DNA from: JAFGPJ01 sp964612465
GTDB lineage: Bacteria; Planctomycetota; Phycisphaerae; Sedimentisphaerales; Anaerobacaceae
NCBI GenBank assembly: GCA_964612465.1
Contig: CAZTDF010000198.1
Location: 1-8,301, forward strand
Direction: 5' to 3'
DNA: 8,301 nucleotides
Part shown: one piece after another, positions 1-8,018 of the stretch
Layout of the letters: each line of letters opens with the position of its first letter
Position numbering within the stretch: the stretch's first letter is position 1
Notes under the pieces: generated by a model
Told to the model about the DNA's origin: nothing
Database searches by the model: none
Seen by the model: only the letters and a program-made list of their open reading frames with translations
Translations under genes and position numbers: made by a program

Positions 1-3000
1 CAAAGACCGCTTCGTTCAGGGCGCTCCACTCATCGCCGCTCAATACCCTTGCCTTGACCTGAACGCTATGGTTTAGTGTAATTGGGCTGGTATATTCCAA
101 AACGCCGTCCGGTTCGCTATCGTCGGAATCGTCTCCGCTCGCGGTAAGCTCGGCGGAGATAAGAAAATCTGAGCTTGTGGCCGAGCTGTTCATGGCGTGG
201 ATGGCCAATAAATTGTCGCCCTGCTTTAGGTTGTCGAGAAATTCAGAAATATCTATGCTCTCTAACAGTATCGCCGCCGAATCGGAATGGCTGGTGCTGG
301 CCCTGGAGTCCCAGGCCGGCGTGCCGTCGAAATTACGCCTTGCTACTTCGACGCCGTTAATGTAGGCGACAAAGCCGTCATCGTACCTGACGTTCAGCGT
401 CAAAGAAGTGTAGTCGGCATCGATTGTGAAAGGAATGCGGACGTAACACGTGGCGTTCCTGGCGTACATTTGTTCTCTGAGATCGAGGCTGATGAAGTTT
501 TCGTAACCCGTGGTTCTCTCGAAACCGACGCCGCCGGGTGAGCCGGTGCAGGGCAGCCATGTCGAATCGTCGAAATCACCGCCGCCTTTCCATTCGTCGC
601 CGACCGGGCCGACTGGAACGATTGCCCGCTTATCGGCATCCTCAGGCACCAGGGCGTCCGCCTGTTGTGATGTGCCCGGAGCGCGCGGGTCGGAGCCGTC
701 GAGCGTGTACAATATCATGCCGGTCTGGGCAGTCATCGAGAGCAAATCGCCGTCCGAAATTTCACCGCCGTGCTGATACGCTCCGTTTATGTGAAAGACC
801 GGCGCACCGACATTCGGATACCAATCATCGGATTGAATCTGGCCGAGCACAACCTGAGTCCGCAGCGGAAAACCGTAGGCATCATAATCATTAATAATGC
901 GGTCAATTTCAGGCCACCAATGGTCGTCTTTCGTATATGGCCTCGATCTTTTTGAGTCACCCCATCTGGCCGACTCGGCAATAATAGCCGTTTCGATTTG
1001 TTCGGCCCGCTCCAATAAACGCGATGTTGACTGGCCCGGGGTCAGCAATCCATCGTTGAAGAAGTACATATGTGCGCGGTCGGCCATGCGCAGCCGATAC
1101 TCCGGGTGAGCGGCAAGCTGCTGATGCAGCCATTGCGGAGTAAAATTGGCAAATTGTGCAAGGTTGGGATGCGTGTATGGGCCCGTTCGATCCAGATTCC
1201 AATTGCCCTGGGCGCCGATCGTGTGCTCGCCGTCATGCCTGAAGAACTTAAAACCGTCCGGATTGATTCGATTGTAGATACCGTAGTAGTTATTCGGCCG
1301 GTTGTTGCCGAGAAAGTTGGAGATGGGGCCGTCACAGTCTCCCACGTAGAAGGTACAGAGCATATAGTCGATCAGATTGTCTACATCAAGAAGTCTTTCA
1401 TACGCCGGATTGGGCGTACCGTCGGGATTCATTCCCTGAACCTTATAGTAGGCTTCGTCCGTATAGAATCCATTCGTTGCCGCCTGCCATAGCTGGCGGT
1501 ATGTATCGATGGTTCCGTCCGTGGCTTCGATGGTGTAATTCGGGTTACCTCCGGTTGTCTTGATTACGTCATAATCGTCCTTGCTGCCTCCGAAGTATGA
1601 CTCGGCATACGATGCTTCGGAGCGTTCCTGTGTCTGGAAAATGCCCCAGTATTGACCGTTGAGATAGAGATGATAATAGCGGCTTCGAGTATAGGGCTGG
1701 CCCATGTCCCGCTGCACATCGCGTGAAAAAACCTCGCGAACCATTGTATTCTTGCTGCTGCCGTCGTAGCTCCATGAGTAGTTCTGTGATGTTCGCAGAT
1801 CGACGTTGTCGAACTCACCGACGCCTTCATCTTCGAACAGCGGGAATCTCAGCTTGGTCTGGCCGTACTCGGCACGGAAGAACAATCGAAAGGCATGCTT
1901 GGGATTACTGTCGTTGCGGCTATATCCCCCGCGGATTCTCAGGCCGGCGTCGATTTGGAAACCTTCGCTGCCGTCGGGATTGATCAACTCGGCCGAGACA
2001 GGGCGCTCCCACGTCCTGCCCAGCATCCTGGCGTTTACATAAATGCCTTTGGATGAGTCGAACAGATTGTCTAAATCCGTCACAAGCGAGATGCTGGGAA
2101 TGGCCAGCAGGGCATCGTCCATAAGGTCCTTGTATCGGCTGTCGTTTACGACGTCGGGATCCATACCGTAATTAATGGTCTGCCCATTGACGTTGCCCGA
2201 AGGCCAGCCGGGGCCGGGAGCCGAGCCGGTAGGTGATTGTCTTATCACATCTTCGACAAAAATATAGGTCTGTGTCTTTACGTCGGTAGGCATCCAGCCT
2301 ATTTTGGTTGCGATTGTTTTTAAGATAGTGGTCCTGCTGATTGGAATAGGATCGGTATAAGCCGTGCCGGATGACGACCCACGTGCAGTAGGTTGATATG
2401 GCTCGGATCCGTCGAGCGAGTAATAAATGACTGCGTCCTCAGTTTCAGTGGCGAGCGTAAGATAGAACAACTCGTCATAAAAGCCGCGCTTGTGACTGAA
2501 CTCGATATCGGAAACAAAGCCCTCATAGACGCCGACATTTTGATCTCCCGGACTGGGGGAGCCGAAAACCTGCCAGTAGTCAACGGCGTCGGGGTACCGG
2601 CCGTAGGAAATGTCGTCGGTCTGCTCGCCGAAGGTGACGCTGTCGATTTGAGTAATGCCGTCGCTGTCGAAAAGGCCGATCTCTTCGCCGGCGGCGTCGA
2701 GTTTGAAATTAGCGTGCAGCCCGGCATCGGTCGTATCATTGTCTGCCCAAATCAACAGATAGCCGCCTGCGCCGATTGTCGTTAAGGCGGAATTACTGCT
2801 CGGAATCCACCACTTGGTGGGGACCGACAAGTTGTCCGTCAGATACAACCCGCCGATATCAATCGCATCGAGGCCGTAGTTGTGGATCTCGATCCAGTCG
2901 TCGTACTGGCCCTGCGGGTCCTGGATCGTAGTGTTGTTGGACGCCATTAATTCGTTGATGACCAGCGTAGTTTCTGCTGCATTGGCCGAGCCGATCAAAT

Positions 3001-3055
3001 ATGTGATCCACATAAAGGCCAAAATTGACAGGCGGATTTTCGTATTTTTGAGCAT
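1..3055 (-). CDS. Secreted LTD / CotH-kinase multidomain protein (3'-truncated by window edge)
   Basis: The frame is open from the ATG at 3053-3055 to the window edge, giving 1018 residues without a stop; the C-terminus lies outside. Residues 1-26 look like a signal peptide (basic start, hydrophobic core, cleavage near SANA|AE). Residues 30-172 are a lamin-tail domain (LVINELMASN, DDWIEIHN, GEEIGLFD, SYGRYPD). Residues 180-265 resemble a chitobiase C-terminal beta-sandwich (IYYSLDGSEP, YTDPIPIS). Residues about 318-650 are a CotH-type atypical kinase: GLRIRGGYSR, HAFRLFFRAEYG, LYLNGQYWGIFQTQER, and FKFFRHDGEHT, where D608 and E610 sit where the neighbour has Asp-x-Asp. Residues 750-1018 are a second chitobiase-like domain (ILYTLDGSDPR, then EYTSPITL and WSALNEAVF) interrupted by a galactose-binding-like jelly-roll (FDDSTW, YDDGFVAYINGVEVAR, SSDFLISAEL). 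The family suggests extracellular protein phosphorylation or surface assembly; the substrate is unknown. It lies 55 bp downstream of the paralogue at 3111-7793. Confidence 0.93.
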   Translation of the reverse strand, partial: MLKNTKIRLSILAFMWITYLIGSANAAETTLVINELMASNNTTIQDPQGQYDDWIEIHNYGLDAIDIGGLYLTDNLSVPTKWWIPSSNSALTTIGAGGYLLIWADNDTTDAGLHANFKLDAAGEEIGLFDSDGITQIDSVTFGEQTDDISYGRYPDAVDYWQVFGSPSPGDQNVGVYEGFVSDIEFSHKRGFYDELFYLTLATETEDAVIYYSLDGSEPYQPTARGSSSGTAYTDPIPISRTTILKTIATKIGWMPTDVKTQTYIFVEDVIRQSPTGSAPGPGWPSGNVNGQTINYGMDPDVVNDSRYKDLMDDALLAIPSISLVTDLDNLFDSSKGIYVNARMLGRTWERPVSAELINPDGSEGFQIDAGLRIRGGYSRNDSNPKHAFRLFFRAEYGQTKLRFPLFEDEGVGEFDNVDLRTSQNYSWSYDGSSKNTMVREVFSRDVQRDMGQPYTRSRYYHLYLNGQYWGIFQTQERSEASYAESYFGGSKDDYDVIKTTGGNPNYTIEATDGTIDTYRQLWQAATNGFYTDEAYYKVQGMNPDGTPNPAYERLLDVDNLIDYMLCTFYVGDCDGPISNFLGNNRPNNYYGIYNRINPDGFKFFRHDGEHTIGAQGNWNLDRTGPYTHPNLAQFANFTPQWLHQQLAAHPEYRLRMADRAHMYFFNDGLLTPGQSTSRLLERAEQIETAIIAESARWGDSKRSRPYTKDDHWWPEIDRIINDYDAYGFPLRTQVVLGQIQSDDWYPNVGAPVFHINGAYQHGGEISDGDLLSMTAQTGMILYTLDGSDPRAPGTSQQADALVPEDADKRAIVPVGPVGDEWKGGGDFDDSTWLPCTGSPGGVGFERTTGYENFISLDLREQMYARNATCYVRIPFTIDADYTSLTLNVRYDDGFVAYINGVEVARRNFDGTPAWDSRASTSHSDSAAILLESIDISEFLDNLKQGDNLLAIHAMNSSATSSDFLISAELTASGDDSDDSEPDGVLEYTSPITLNHSVQVKARVLSGDEWSALNEAVF
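101..682 (-). other. Jelly-roll module inserted in a chitobiase-like domain
   Basis: Codons about 792-985 of the gene at 1-3055. The block separates ILYTLDGSDPR from EYTSPITL, two halves of one small beta-sandwich. Inside it are FDDSTW, YDDGFVAYINGVEVAR, QGDNLLAIHAMN and SSDFLISAELT, which match the galactose-binding-like jelly-roll common in planctomycete and verrucomicrobial secreted proteins. An Asp/Ser/Glu-rich linker (residues 974-983) closes the insert. Boundaries are approximate; the ligand is not known. Confidence 0.7.
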
Positions 3056-3067
3056 AACCTGTATGTT

Positions 3068-3072
3068 TCCTT
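3068..3072 (-). promoter_or_regulatory. Ribosome binding site of the gene at 1-3055
   Basis: The minus strand reads AAGGA with 12 nt before the ATG, rather long spacing. A second AGG (3058-3060) is too close to serve. It sits in the 55-bp gap after the preceding stop, and the signal peptide that follows supports this start. Confidence 0.5.
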
Positions 3073-3110
3073 ATATCGTATTTGTTTCTTTGTGTAATTC
3101 TGCCGGGAAT

Positions 3111-6100
3111 CTATTGATTAGAAGCCGGAGTCGGTGTAGCAGCCTGCCAGTTGCCGGGGTCATTGCCCGAATGATATTGGTCGGCAGATATTCTCTGCAG
3201 GGCATAACCGGTTCCGTCTGCGGCTTCAGGCCAGGGTGACACATCCGAATAAATCACTTCATCGACAATAACCCAGCAGACCGGGTCGCCCGGCAGGTCG
3301 GGAGCCTCGGGTTTTTTCAAAGCAAGCCGCTCGCCGGCATTGGAAAGATTGCCTGACCAGGGGCCTACTATATCCACGGCGGGAGTTAAAGGTCCCGTAT
3401 TGTATGCAGTGGCGAAAGCGTTCAACTGGAAGATGTCTACAGCCGGATCGAAGCCTACAATTATTAATCTTCCTCCTGCAGGAATCGACGTATTGCCTTC
3501 GAATATATAGTCGACGGCACCATCCAGACGCCAGGAGCCTTCAGAATTTTCAAGATAAATCGGGCTTGCCGTGGGATTGTATAACTCAATATACTCATCG
3601 TCAGTCTCGTCGGTGGGGTGATACATCAACTCATCGATCACGACATCAAGGATTGGATTATCATTTGCCGAGTCGCGAGAAGGCGCCATTTCAAGACAGT
3701 ACGCATCGCCATCCGGATAGCGGCCTATAGATGTATTTATTAGCTGGCCCTTGAAACTGATGCTGTCAACGACACGGTCCTCGGATGTGCCGGGCAGATA
3801 TGAGAGAATGACATCTTCTCCAGCCTTGTTCAGGCCGAATCCGCTGCTGATTGGATTATGAAAGCCTGTCACCTCGTCGAAACTAATATAGGAGTGGCCG
3901 GCGATATCAACTGCCGGGATAGCCCATTTCCTCAGCTCGTCGATGTCATCACTGAGATACCAGTTATTCAGATTGATACTTGTTGCTGCTGTATTGTAGA
4001 GTTCTATCCAGTCGTTGGATTCGTGCTGGGGGAGTTGCGGATTGTGATAATCGGTATGAGCCATAATCTCGTTTAGTACAACGGTTGCTTCCGGCTCAGG
4101 ATCGTCCGTGCCGGGAGAGCCGCCTATGTAAGTGCTCGCGCGCCAGTTGCCGCCATAGTTGAGAGAGCCTTCAGGCTCACCGGGCAGGGCCGATATCAAA
4201 GGCACGAGCGAATGACCTCCGCCGGCGGCTGAGAGCGGCCAGCCTCGAGAGTTATTGTAAGCGAATTCTGCAATGGTTCCGTTCCAGAGATCGACGAGGT
4301 TTACGTTTTCACCGTTGTTTGAAAACTTGCCGGCATATTCTCCGGCTATTATAGCGGACAATCCTGCACCGTAGCGAGATTCGAAAGCAGCCTGGTTCCT
4401 GACCACAAGTACGAACTCGCCGGGCCCAAGACTCGTGACGCTGCCATTGTTGAAATCGAATGTTATGCCGTCGATAAAAGAAACAGACGTCAAATCGATG
4501 GTCTCGTCTCCGATGTTTTGCAGTTCGACGAACTCGAACTCGTCATTGTCGGTAGAATCGTTAGCCGGCGGGTCGGCCGGATCGTACATGACTTCTGTGA
4601 TACGCAGATTATTCAACGTATAGGCCGCGATCGGCTCACCGGTTACAAACTGTTGCGGCGCCGACCAGTGGCTCCAACGGCCGCTGTTATCTTTCATCCG
4701 GCAGCGAACCCGGTAGGTCCGGCCGACTTTGACCTCGCTGGCGGGAATGGTTATGTCACTGTCGAAGTTTGCCATTTCTTCGCTTTCCCAGACAGCATCG
4801 ATTTCGTACTTACCTTCTGTGACCTGATAACTCGGGGGAATACTACCGGGCTCGGCCAGCTCACCTGTCAGACGAACATCAATAAAGCAATCGGAACTGC
4901 TGGTGCGTGACATGTTCTGTACCTGGATGGAAATTATGTTTTCGCCCTCGACAAGGTAGGTTGGCTCGGGCAGCACAAAAGTAAACCAGCTCTTCTCGGA
5001 AGAATGGGCGCCGCTTGCGTAATCTTCATAGGACATGTTTTCCGAGGGCATGTTTTCCTGCAGCACGAAAGTGTCATTGATCCAGACGTTGAATCCGTCG
5101 TCATACATCGCTTCCAGTATAAGATTATCTATCGCTGCGAGGTTATCTATTGTAAACTTCTTGCGGATGAAGAAGGACGTGTGTGCGTATCGCATGTCTT
5201 CCAGTGTGGTTCCCAGGAAAGATGTTGGTTCTCCCCAGCCGATTGGGGCTGCTCCTGTTTGCCAGGGCGAATCGTCAAAAGATAATTCCCGCCATTCAGT
5301 CGTATCGGGCGAAGAAGCCTCCTGCGTACCTTTGAAGTATTTCCATTCGCTGCCGTCGGATATCAGCATGATATCTTCATCCGGCAGCGCGACTTGTGAG
5401 CCTTCAGTGACCTCAGCAATTCGCCATTTCATCGCGGAGAATGTACCGCTGCCCTGCGGGTCGCTGAAGGGACTGGCCTCGAACGAAAGCGAGTTAATCG
5501 GATACGTGGATGGACATGTCGCGGTAACGATGGGTGTACTGGGTATCGATAAATCTTCGAAATACGTATCGAATGCGCGGTTGTTCGAAACCGCATAGTT
5601 CTTCATGATCTGCACCATGCCCCGGAAGTCTTTAGTGGCGGCACGCTGATAGAAACGGCCCTGTCCGGCTTTGCTTCTGTTGATATAGTTACTGTTCATA
5701 ATCGGATTGTAGTCCCACATGGCCCGGTCTGCATCGACAAAAGTGGGTCCACCGGTCGGATGATCGATAATATCCGCAAGATCGTCAAGCACCTGATACA
5801 ACTGGTCGGCGTTGTACAAAAGATCGTGAAACTCCCGGAGGCGATTCTGGTATTCGATCATAATGTTCGGATTTGAGAAGATGCTTGCCTGTCTCTTGAA
5901 CACATCCTCGCCGTTACCGTACATATTGTTTGCCCATGTCAGGTCCACATCCCACGACAGCATCGACCACTTATTGGTCTCGGGATTCAGATAGAAGAAC
6001 CAGTTCTTGCCGTAGCCGATGTCGCCGTGGTGAATGCCTTCGACCACGCACCTGTAGCCATAGTATCCGGCAAGGTTGACATTTTGATCCCACCATGCTT

Positions 6101-7793
6101 CGGAAGGCCTGCTGTTGTATTCGTTCATGAAGGCTCTCACATCTGAGCCGTTGGTAACTTGTGTCGGTCCCTGGTTGTTTAAGCTTCCTGAATTGTTTTC
6201 TATCTTATAGAGATTGCCGTCCGGCAGATTGTGCTCGTTCAGGAATCTTCCGTCCATTTGTTCAAGGGTCATATAGAGACCCCAGAAATCGCCATCGTAC
6301 TGCGTTGGCCCGGATTCAACAATCTCGTCAATAATACGGAAATGAAGCCAGTTGGTATTAGATGCCTCGGAGCCCATCATGTTGAAAAGTTTGCAGGAGG
6401 CAGCCTCGAACATGCCTTGTTCGCCCCGGTGCTGATAATCGCCTTGCTGGATGCACGCGGAGAAGTTGAGTTTGTCCCATTTGGTCTTGTACTTTTTGCC
6501 GTAATCGTCCCGTGCCTGGAAGCTATGCCCGCGGTTGAAGTCAAATTTCCACATATTCTTACCCATGGCGTATCGCCAGACGCCGCCGCGGGCGCGGTAG
6601 CGGATGTGATCGTATACTTTTCCATCGTACACCAGCGTGCCGTTCCATTTATAATCGCTTCCCCCATATCTCTCGCGCCAGGTGCAATTTTCGACGTCTG
6701 TATTTTTGCTGATAAGGTGATAAACGGGCAGACTGCGCATGACGTCCGCGCCGTACTCAACTACTGGACTGACTCCCGGCTGGATGGCTCCGTACCATGC
6801 GGGAACTCCGTCGTAGACAAAGTAAGCGAAATTCGGCTGCGGATCGTCCATGTACGGCACCATGAGGCCGCGCCCGCCGCTATCGGTGACCGTGATACGA
6901 TAGCGAAGAAGCCGGCGGTGGACCTGGATAGAGCCCTGGAGCTGGACGCTGTAAATGTCATCGCCGGCGATTGCATCACCGTTGAGCCCGTCATCGAGCA
7001 TCGCAACGGTTGTCCAATTCGCATAGTATTGCGAATCTTGTATATTTATATAGCTGCCTGGTTCCACGACCTGATAGCTCAGAGTAACATCGTCTACGCC
7101 GTCGGCATCGGTAACCTTGGCGGTGACTGTGACCATCTCACCTGATTTGGGCTGCTTCGGCGAATGGTTTACCTGGCGTATATGAGGCGGCGTGTTTTCG
7201 AGATAGACCATTTCGTTGTATGCCGCCGGTGTCGGATAAGCCGAACGCCAGCTTCCGGCCAGGTCATTATCGAGTAATGGATTGACCAGTTGGATGGAAC
7301 TTCCTTCGCCCGGCTGGTTGTCCGGCACGGCATCGCCTACGGTAGGCCATGGGAATCCGAGCTGATAATCGACTTGATCGATTTCATCGCCGAAAGCGTT
7401 ACATAGTTCGATATTTTCCCCGTTATTGCTGAGCTTGCCTTCGAACGGCCCGAACATTAAATGGGTAGATACGGAAAGTCTGGCGCTGCTCCACTTGGCC
7501 TGGATATGGGCCGGGTTTTGAGCCACGATTACGTAGCCGCCCGCGGGCAGCGTCGCACCGGCGCCGAACCGATAGGAGATACCGCTTCGGAAGTACCAGC
7601 CGGACAGATCGATATCGTCGCCCGAAGTGTTATGGAGCTCGACAAACTCGACCAGTTCGGTTTTCACGTCGGGATCGTAGTGAATCTCGTTAATCACAAC
7701 GCTGTAGTCCGCTGGAACGCCTAAAGCCATAGAACCGGCCAGGGCGGTAGTCAATACCAGAAATAACCAGGATTTCCTCAAAGATATGATCAC
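3111..7793 (-). CDS. Secreted four-LTD / CotH-kinase multidomain protein (1560 aa)
   Basis: Complete gene, GTG start, TAG stop. GTG is preferred because AAGGAAGGAG ends 7 nt upstream; the next in-frame Met (22) would destroy the signal peptide (residues 1 to about 25, core WLFLVLTTALAG). Domains: LTD1 30-195 (VVINEIHYDP, EFVELHN, KLSNNGENIEL); Ig/cadherin-like 200-310 (VTVTAKVTDADGVDDV); CotH kinase about 350-750 (HIRYRARGG, MWKFDFNRGHSF, FWGLYMTLEQ, GNLYKIEN, MLSWDVDLTW with D615 and D617 as probable metal ligands); fibronectin-III-like 752-1050 (AMKWRIAEV, then YEIDAVWES, VGRTYRVRCRMKD, WSHWSAP) split by a jelly-roll; LTD2 1062-1228; LTD3 1237-1375; LTD4 1383-1560 (VVIDELMYHP, DEYIELYNP, GNLSNAGERLAL). 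No dockerin, PEP-CTERM, LPxTG or transmembrane anchor is visible, so it is probably released or held by its own domains. CotH relatives phosphorylate proteins; activity and target here are inference. A promoter and structured leader precede it. Confidence 0.96.
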   Translation of the reverse strand: MIISLRKSWLFLVLTTALAGSMALGVPADYSVVINEIHYDPDVKTELVEFVELHNTSGDDIDLSGWYFRSGISYRFGAGATLPAGGYVIVAQNPAHIQAKWSSARLSVSTHLMFGPFEGKLSNNGENIELCNAFGDEIDQVDYQLGFPWPTVGDAVPDNQPGEGSSIQLVNPLLDNDLAGSWRSAYPTPAAYNEMVYLENTPPHIRQVNHSPKQPKSGEMVTVTAKVTDADGVDDVTLSYQVVEPGSYINIQDSQYYANWTTVAMLDDGLNGDAIAGDDIYSVQLQGSIQVHRRLLRYRITVTDSGGRGLMVPYMDDPQPNFAYFVYDGVPAWYGAIQPGVSPVVEYGADVMRSLPVYHLISKNTDVENCTWRERYGGSDYKWNGTLVYDGKVYDHIRYRARGGVWRYAMGKNMWKFDFNRGHSFQARDDYGKKYKTKWDKLNFSACIQQGDYQHRGEQGMFEAASCKLFNMMGSEASNTNWLHFRIIDEIVESGPTQYDGDFWGLYMTLEQMDGRFLNEHNLPDGNLYKIENNSGSLNNQGPTQVTNGSDVRAFMNEYNSRPSEAWWDQNVNLAGYYGYRCVVEGIHHGDIGYGKNWFFYLNPETNKWSMLSWDVDLTWANNMYGNGEDVFKRQASIFSNPNIMIEYQNRLREFHDLLYNADQLYQVLDDLADIIDHPTGGPTFVDADRAMWDYNPIMNSNYINRSKAGQGRFYQRAATKDFRGMVQIMKNYAVSNNRAFDTYFEDLSIPSTPIVTATCPSTYPINSLSFEASPFSDPQGSGTFSAMKWRIAEVTEGSQVALPDEDIMLISDGSEWKYFKGTQEASSPDTTEWRELSFDDSPWQTGAAPIGWGEPTSFLGTTLEDMRYAHTSFFIRKKFTIDNLAAIDNLILEAMYDDGFNVWINDTFVLQENMPSENMSYEDYASGAHSSEKSWFTFVLPEPTYLVEGENIISIQVQNMSRTSSSDCFIDVRLTGELAEPGSIPPSYQVTEGKYEIDAVWESEEMANFDSDITIPASEVKVGRTYRVRCRMKDNSGRWSHWSAPQQFVTGEPIAAYTLNNLRITEVMYDPADPPANDSTDNDEFEFVELQNIGDETIDLTSVSFIDGITFDFNNGSVTSLGPGEFVLVVRNQAAFESRYGAGLSAIIAGEYAGKFSNNGENVNLVDLWNGTIAEFAYNNSRGWPLSAAGGGHSLVPLISALPGEPEGSLNYGGNWRASTYIGGSPGTDDPEPEATVVLNEIMAHTDYHNPQLPQHESNDWIELYNTAATSINLNNWYLSDDIDELRKWAIPAVDIAGHSYISFDEVTGFHNPISSGFGLNKAGEDVILSYLPGTSEDRVVDSISFKGQLINTSIGRYPDGDAYCLEMAPSRDSANDNPILDVVIDELMYHPTDETDDEYIELYNPTASPIYLENSEGSWRLDGAVDYIFEGNTSIPAGGRLIIVGFDPAVDIFQLNAFATAYNTGPLTPAVDIVGPWSGNLSNAGERLALKKPEAPDLPGDPVCWVIVDEVIYSDVSPWPEAADGTGYALQRISADQYHSGNDPGNWQAATPTPASNQ
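4809..5408 (-). other. Jelly-roll module inserted in a fibronectin-III-like domain
   Basis: Codons about 796-995 of the gene at 3111-7793. The block separates AMKWRIAEV from YEIDAVWES, which I read as the two halves of one fibronectin-III-like sandwich. It contains EWKYFKG, LSFDDSPWQTG, IRKKFTI, MYDDGFNVWIND, ENMPSENM, VEGENIISIQVQN and SSSDCFIDVRLTG, so it is the same module type as in the downstream gene but strongly diverged. Boundaries are approximate. Confidence 0.68.
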
Positions 7794-7800
7794 CTTTTAT

Positions 7801-7810
7801 CTCCTTCCTT
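7801..7810 (-). promoter_or_regulatory. Strong ribosome binding site fixing the GTG start
   Basis: The minus strand reads AAGGAAGGAG, ending 7 nt before the GTG at 7791-7793. Match and spacing are close to optimal. This decides for GTG over the in-frame TTG at codon 5 or ATG at codon 22. Confidence 0.8.
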
Positions 7811-7839
7811 AAGTGTCTCGTTTATCGTTCAACGTTTGC

Positions 7840-7867
7840 GTAGAGGCGGTTCGTGAATCGCCCCTAC
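7840..7867. repeat. Imperfect 28-nt palindrome, REP-like, in the leader
   Basis: Arms GTAGAGGCGGTTC and GAATCGCCCCTAC (plus strand) flank a 2-nt centre. In the minus-strand transcript the stem has 12 pairs, one a G-U wobble, and one A-C mismatch. The sequence style (GTAGGGGCG...CGCC.CTAC) resembles dispersed intergenic palindromes of various bacteria. Only one copy is in the window, so repeat status is inferred. Confidence 0.5.
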
Positions 7868-7872
7868 TTCTC

Positions 7873-7903
7873 GTGCAGCACTCGCCCGCGCGGAACGCAG
7901 CAC
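7873..7903. other. Second leader hairpin
   Basis: On the minus strand GTGCTGCGTTC and GAGTGCTGCAC pair over 4 plus 6 base pairs around a T-T mismatch, with two wobble pairs, leaving a GC-rich loop. It lies 5 nt upstream (in the transcript) of the palindrome at 7840-7867, so the leader carries two consecutive hairpins. There is no U tract, so it is not an intrinsic terminator. Confidence 0.4.
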
Positions 7904-7925
7904 GCTTCAAAAATACCTTATAATC

Positions 7926-7955
7926 ATTCTAACATATAAAGGACGGTCGAGTCAA
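7926..7955 (-). promoter_or_regulatory. Predicted sigma70-type promoter for the 1560-aa gene
   Basis: On the minus strand TTGACT (7950-7955, 5 of 6 to the -35 consensus) is followed after 18 nt by TAGAAT (7926-7931, 5 of 6 to the -10 consensus). Transcription would start near 7918-7920, giving a leader of about 126 nt. Its position between the stop of the upstream gene and the GTG start supports it. It would also drive the gene at 1-3055 if the two are cotranscribed. Confidence 0.6.
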
Positions 7956-7983
7956 CGCATTTCGGCATAAATTTAGGCCGTAG

Positions 7984-8000
7984 GGTGTGCATCGCACACC
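7984..8000. repeat. Perfect 7-bp inverted repeat with 3-nt loop
   Basis: GGTGTGC and GCACACC are separated by ATC on the plus strand. It lies 43 nt after the stop of the gene at 8043-8301 and upstream of the promoter. The flanking GTAGGG (7980-7985) recalls dispersed palindromic repeats. It might block RNA decay or readthrough for the upstream gene, but no T run follows on the minus strand. Confidence 0.5.
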
Positions 8001-8018
8001 ATTTATTGTCGATGTTGA

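Noticed and set aside
1070..1492. 140-codon plus-strand open frame
   Set aside because: Antisense to the CotH domain of the gene at 1-3055, whose minus-strand frame is open for 1018 codons with clear domain motifs.
3056..3110. Separate promoter or terminator between the two large genes
   Set aside because: The 55-bp gap has A/T-rich stretches but no -35/-10 pair with proper spacing and no hairpin; readthrough from the upstream gene is simpler.
5035..5598. 187-codon plus-strand open frame
   Set aside because: Antisense to the jelly-roll and fibronectin-like region, no family resemblance and no convincing ribosome binding site.
6231..7145. 304-codon open frame on the plus strand
   Set aside because: It lies wholly antisense to the well-supported Ig-like and CotH region of the 1560-residue gene. 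Its translation shows no recognisable domain and it is best explained as a shadow of the opposite frame.
7794..7919. Riboswitch in the leader
   Set aside because: Two hairpins can be drawn but no known aptamer core is recognisable, and one hairpin looks like a dispersed repeat.
7984..8000. Intrinsic terminator for the gene at 8043-8301
   Set aside because: The stem is perfect but the minus-strand sequence after it (CCTACGGCCTAAATTTATG) has no U tract. Kept only as an inverted repeat.
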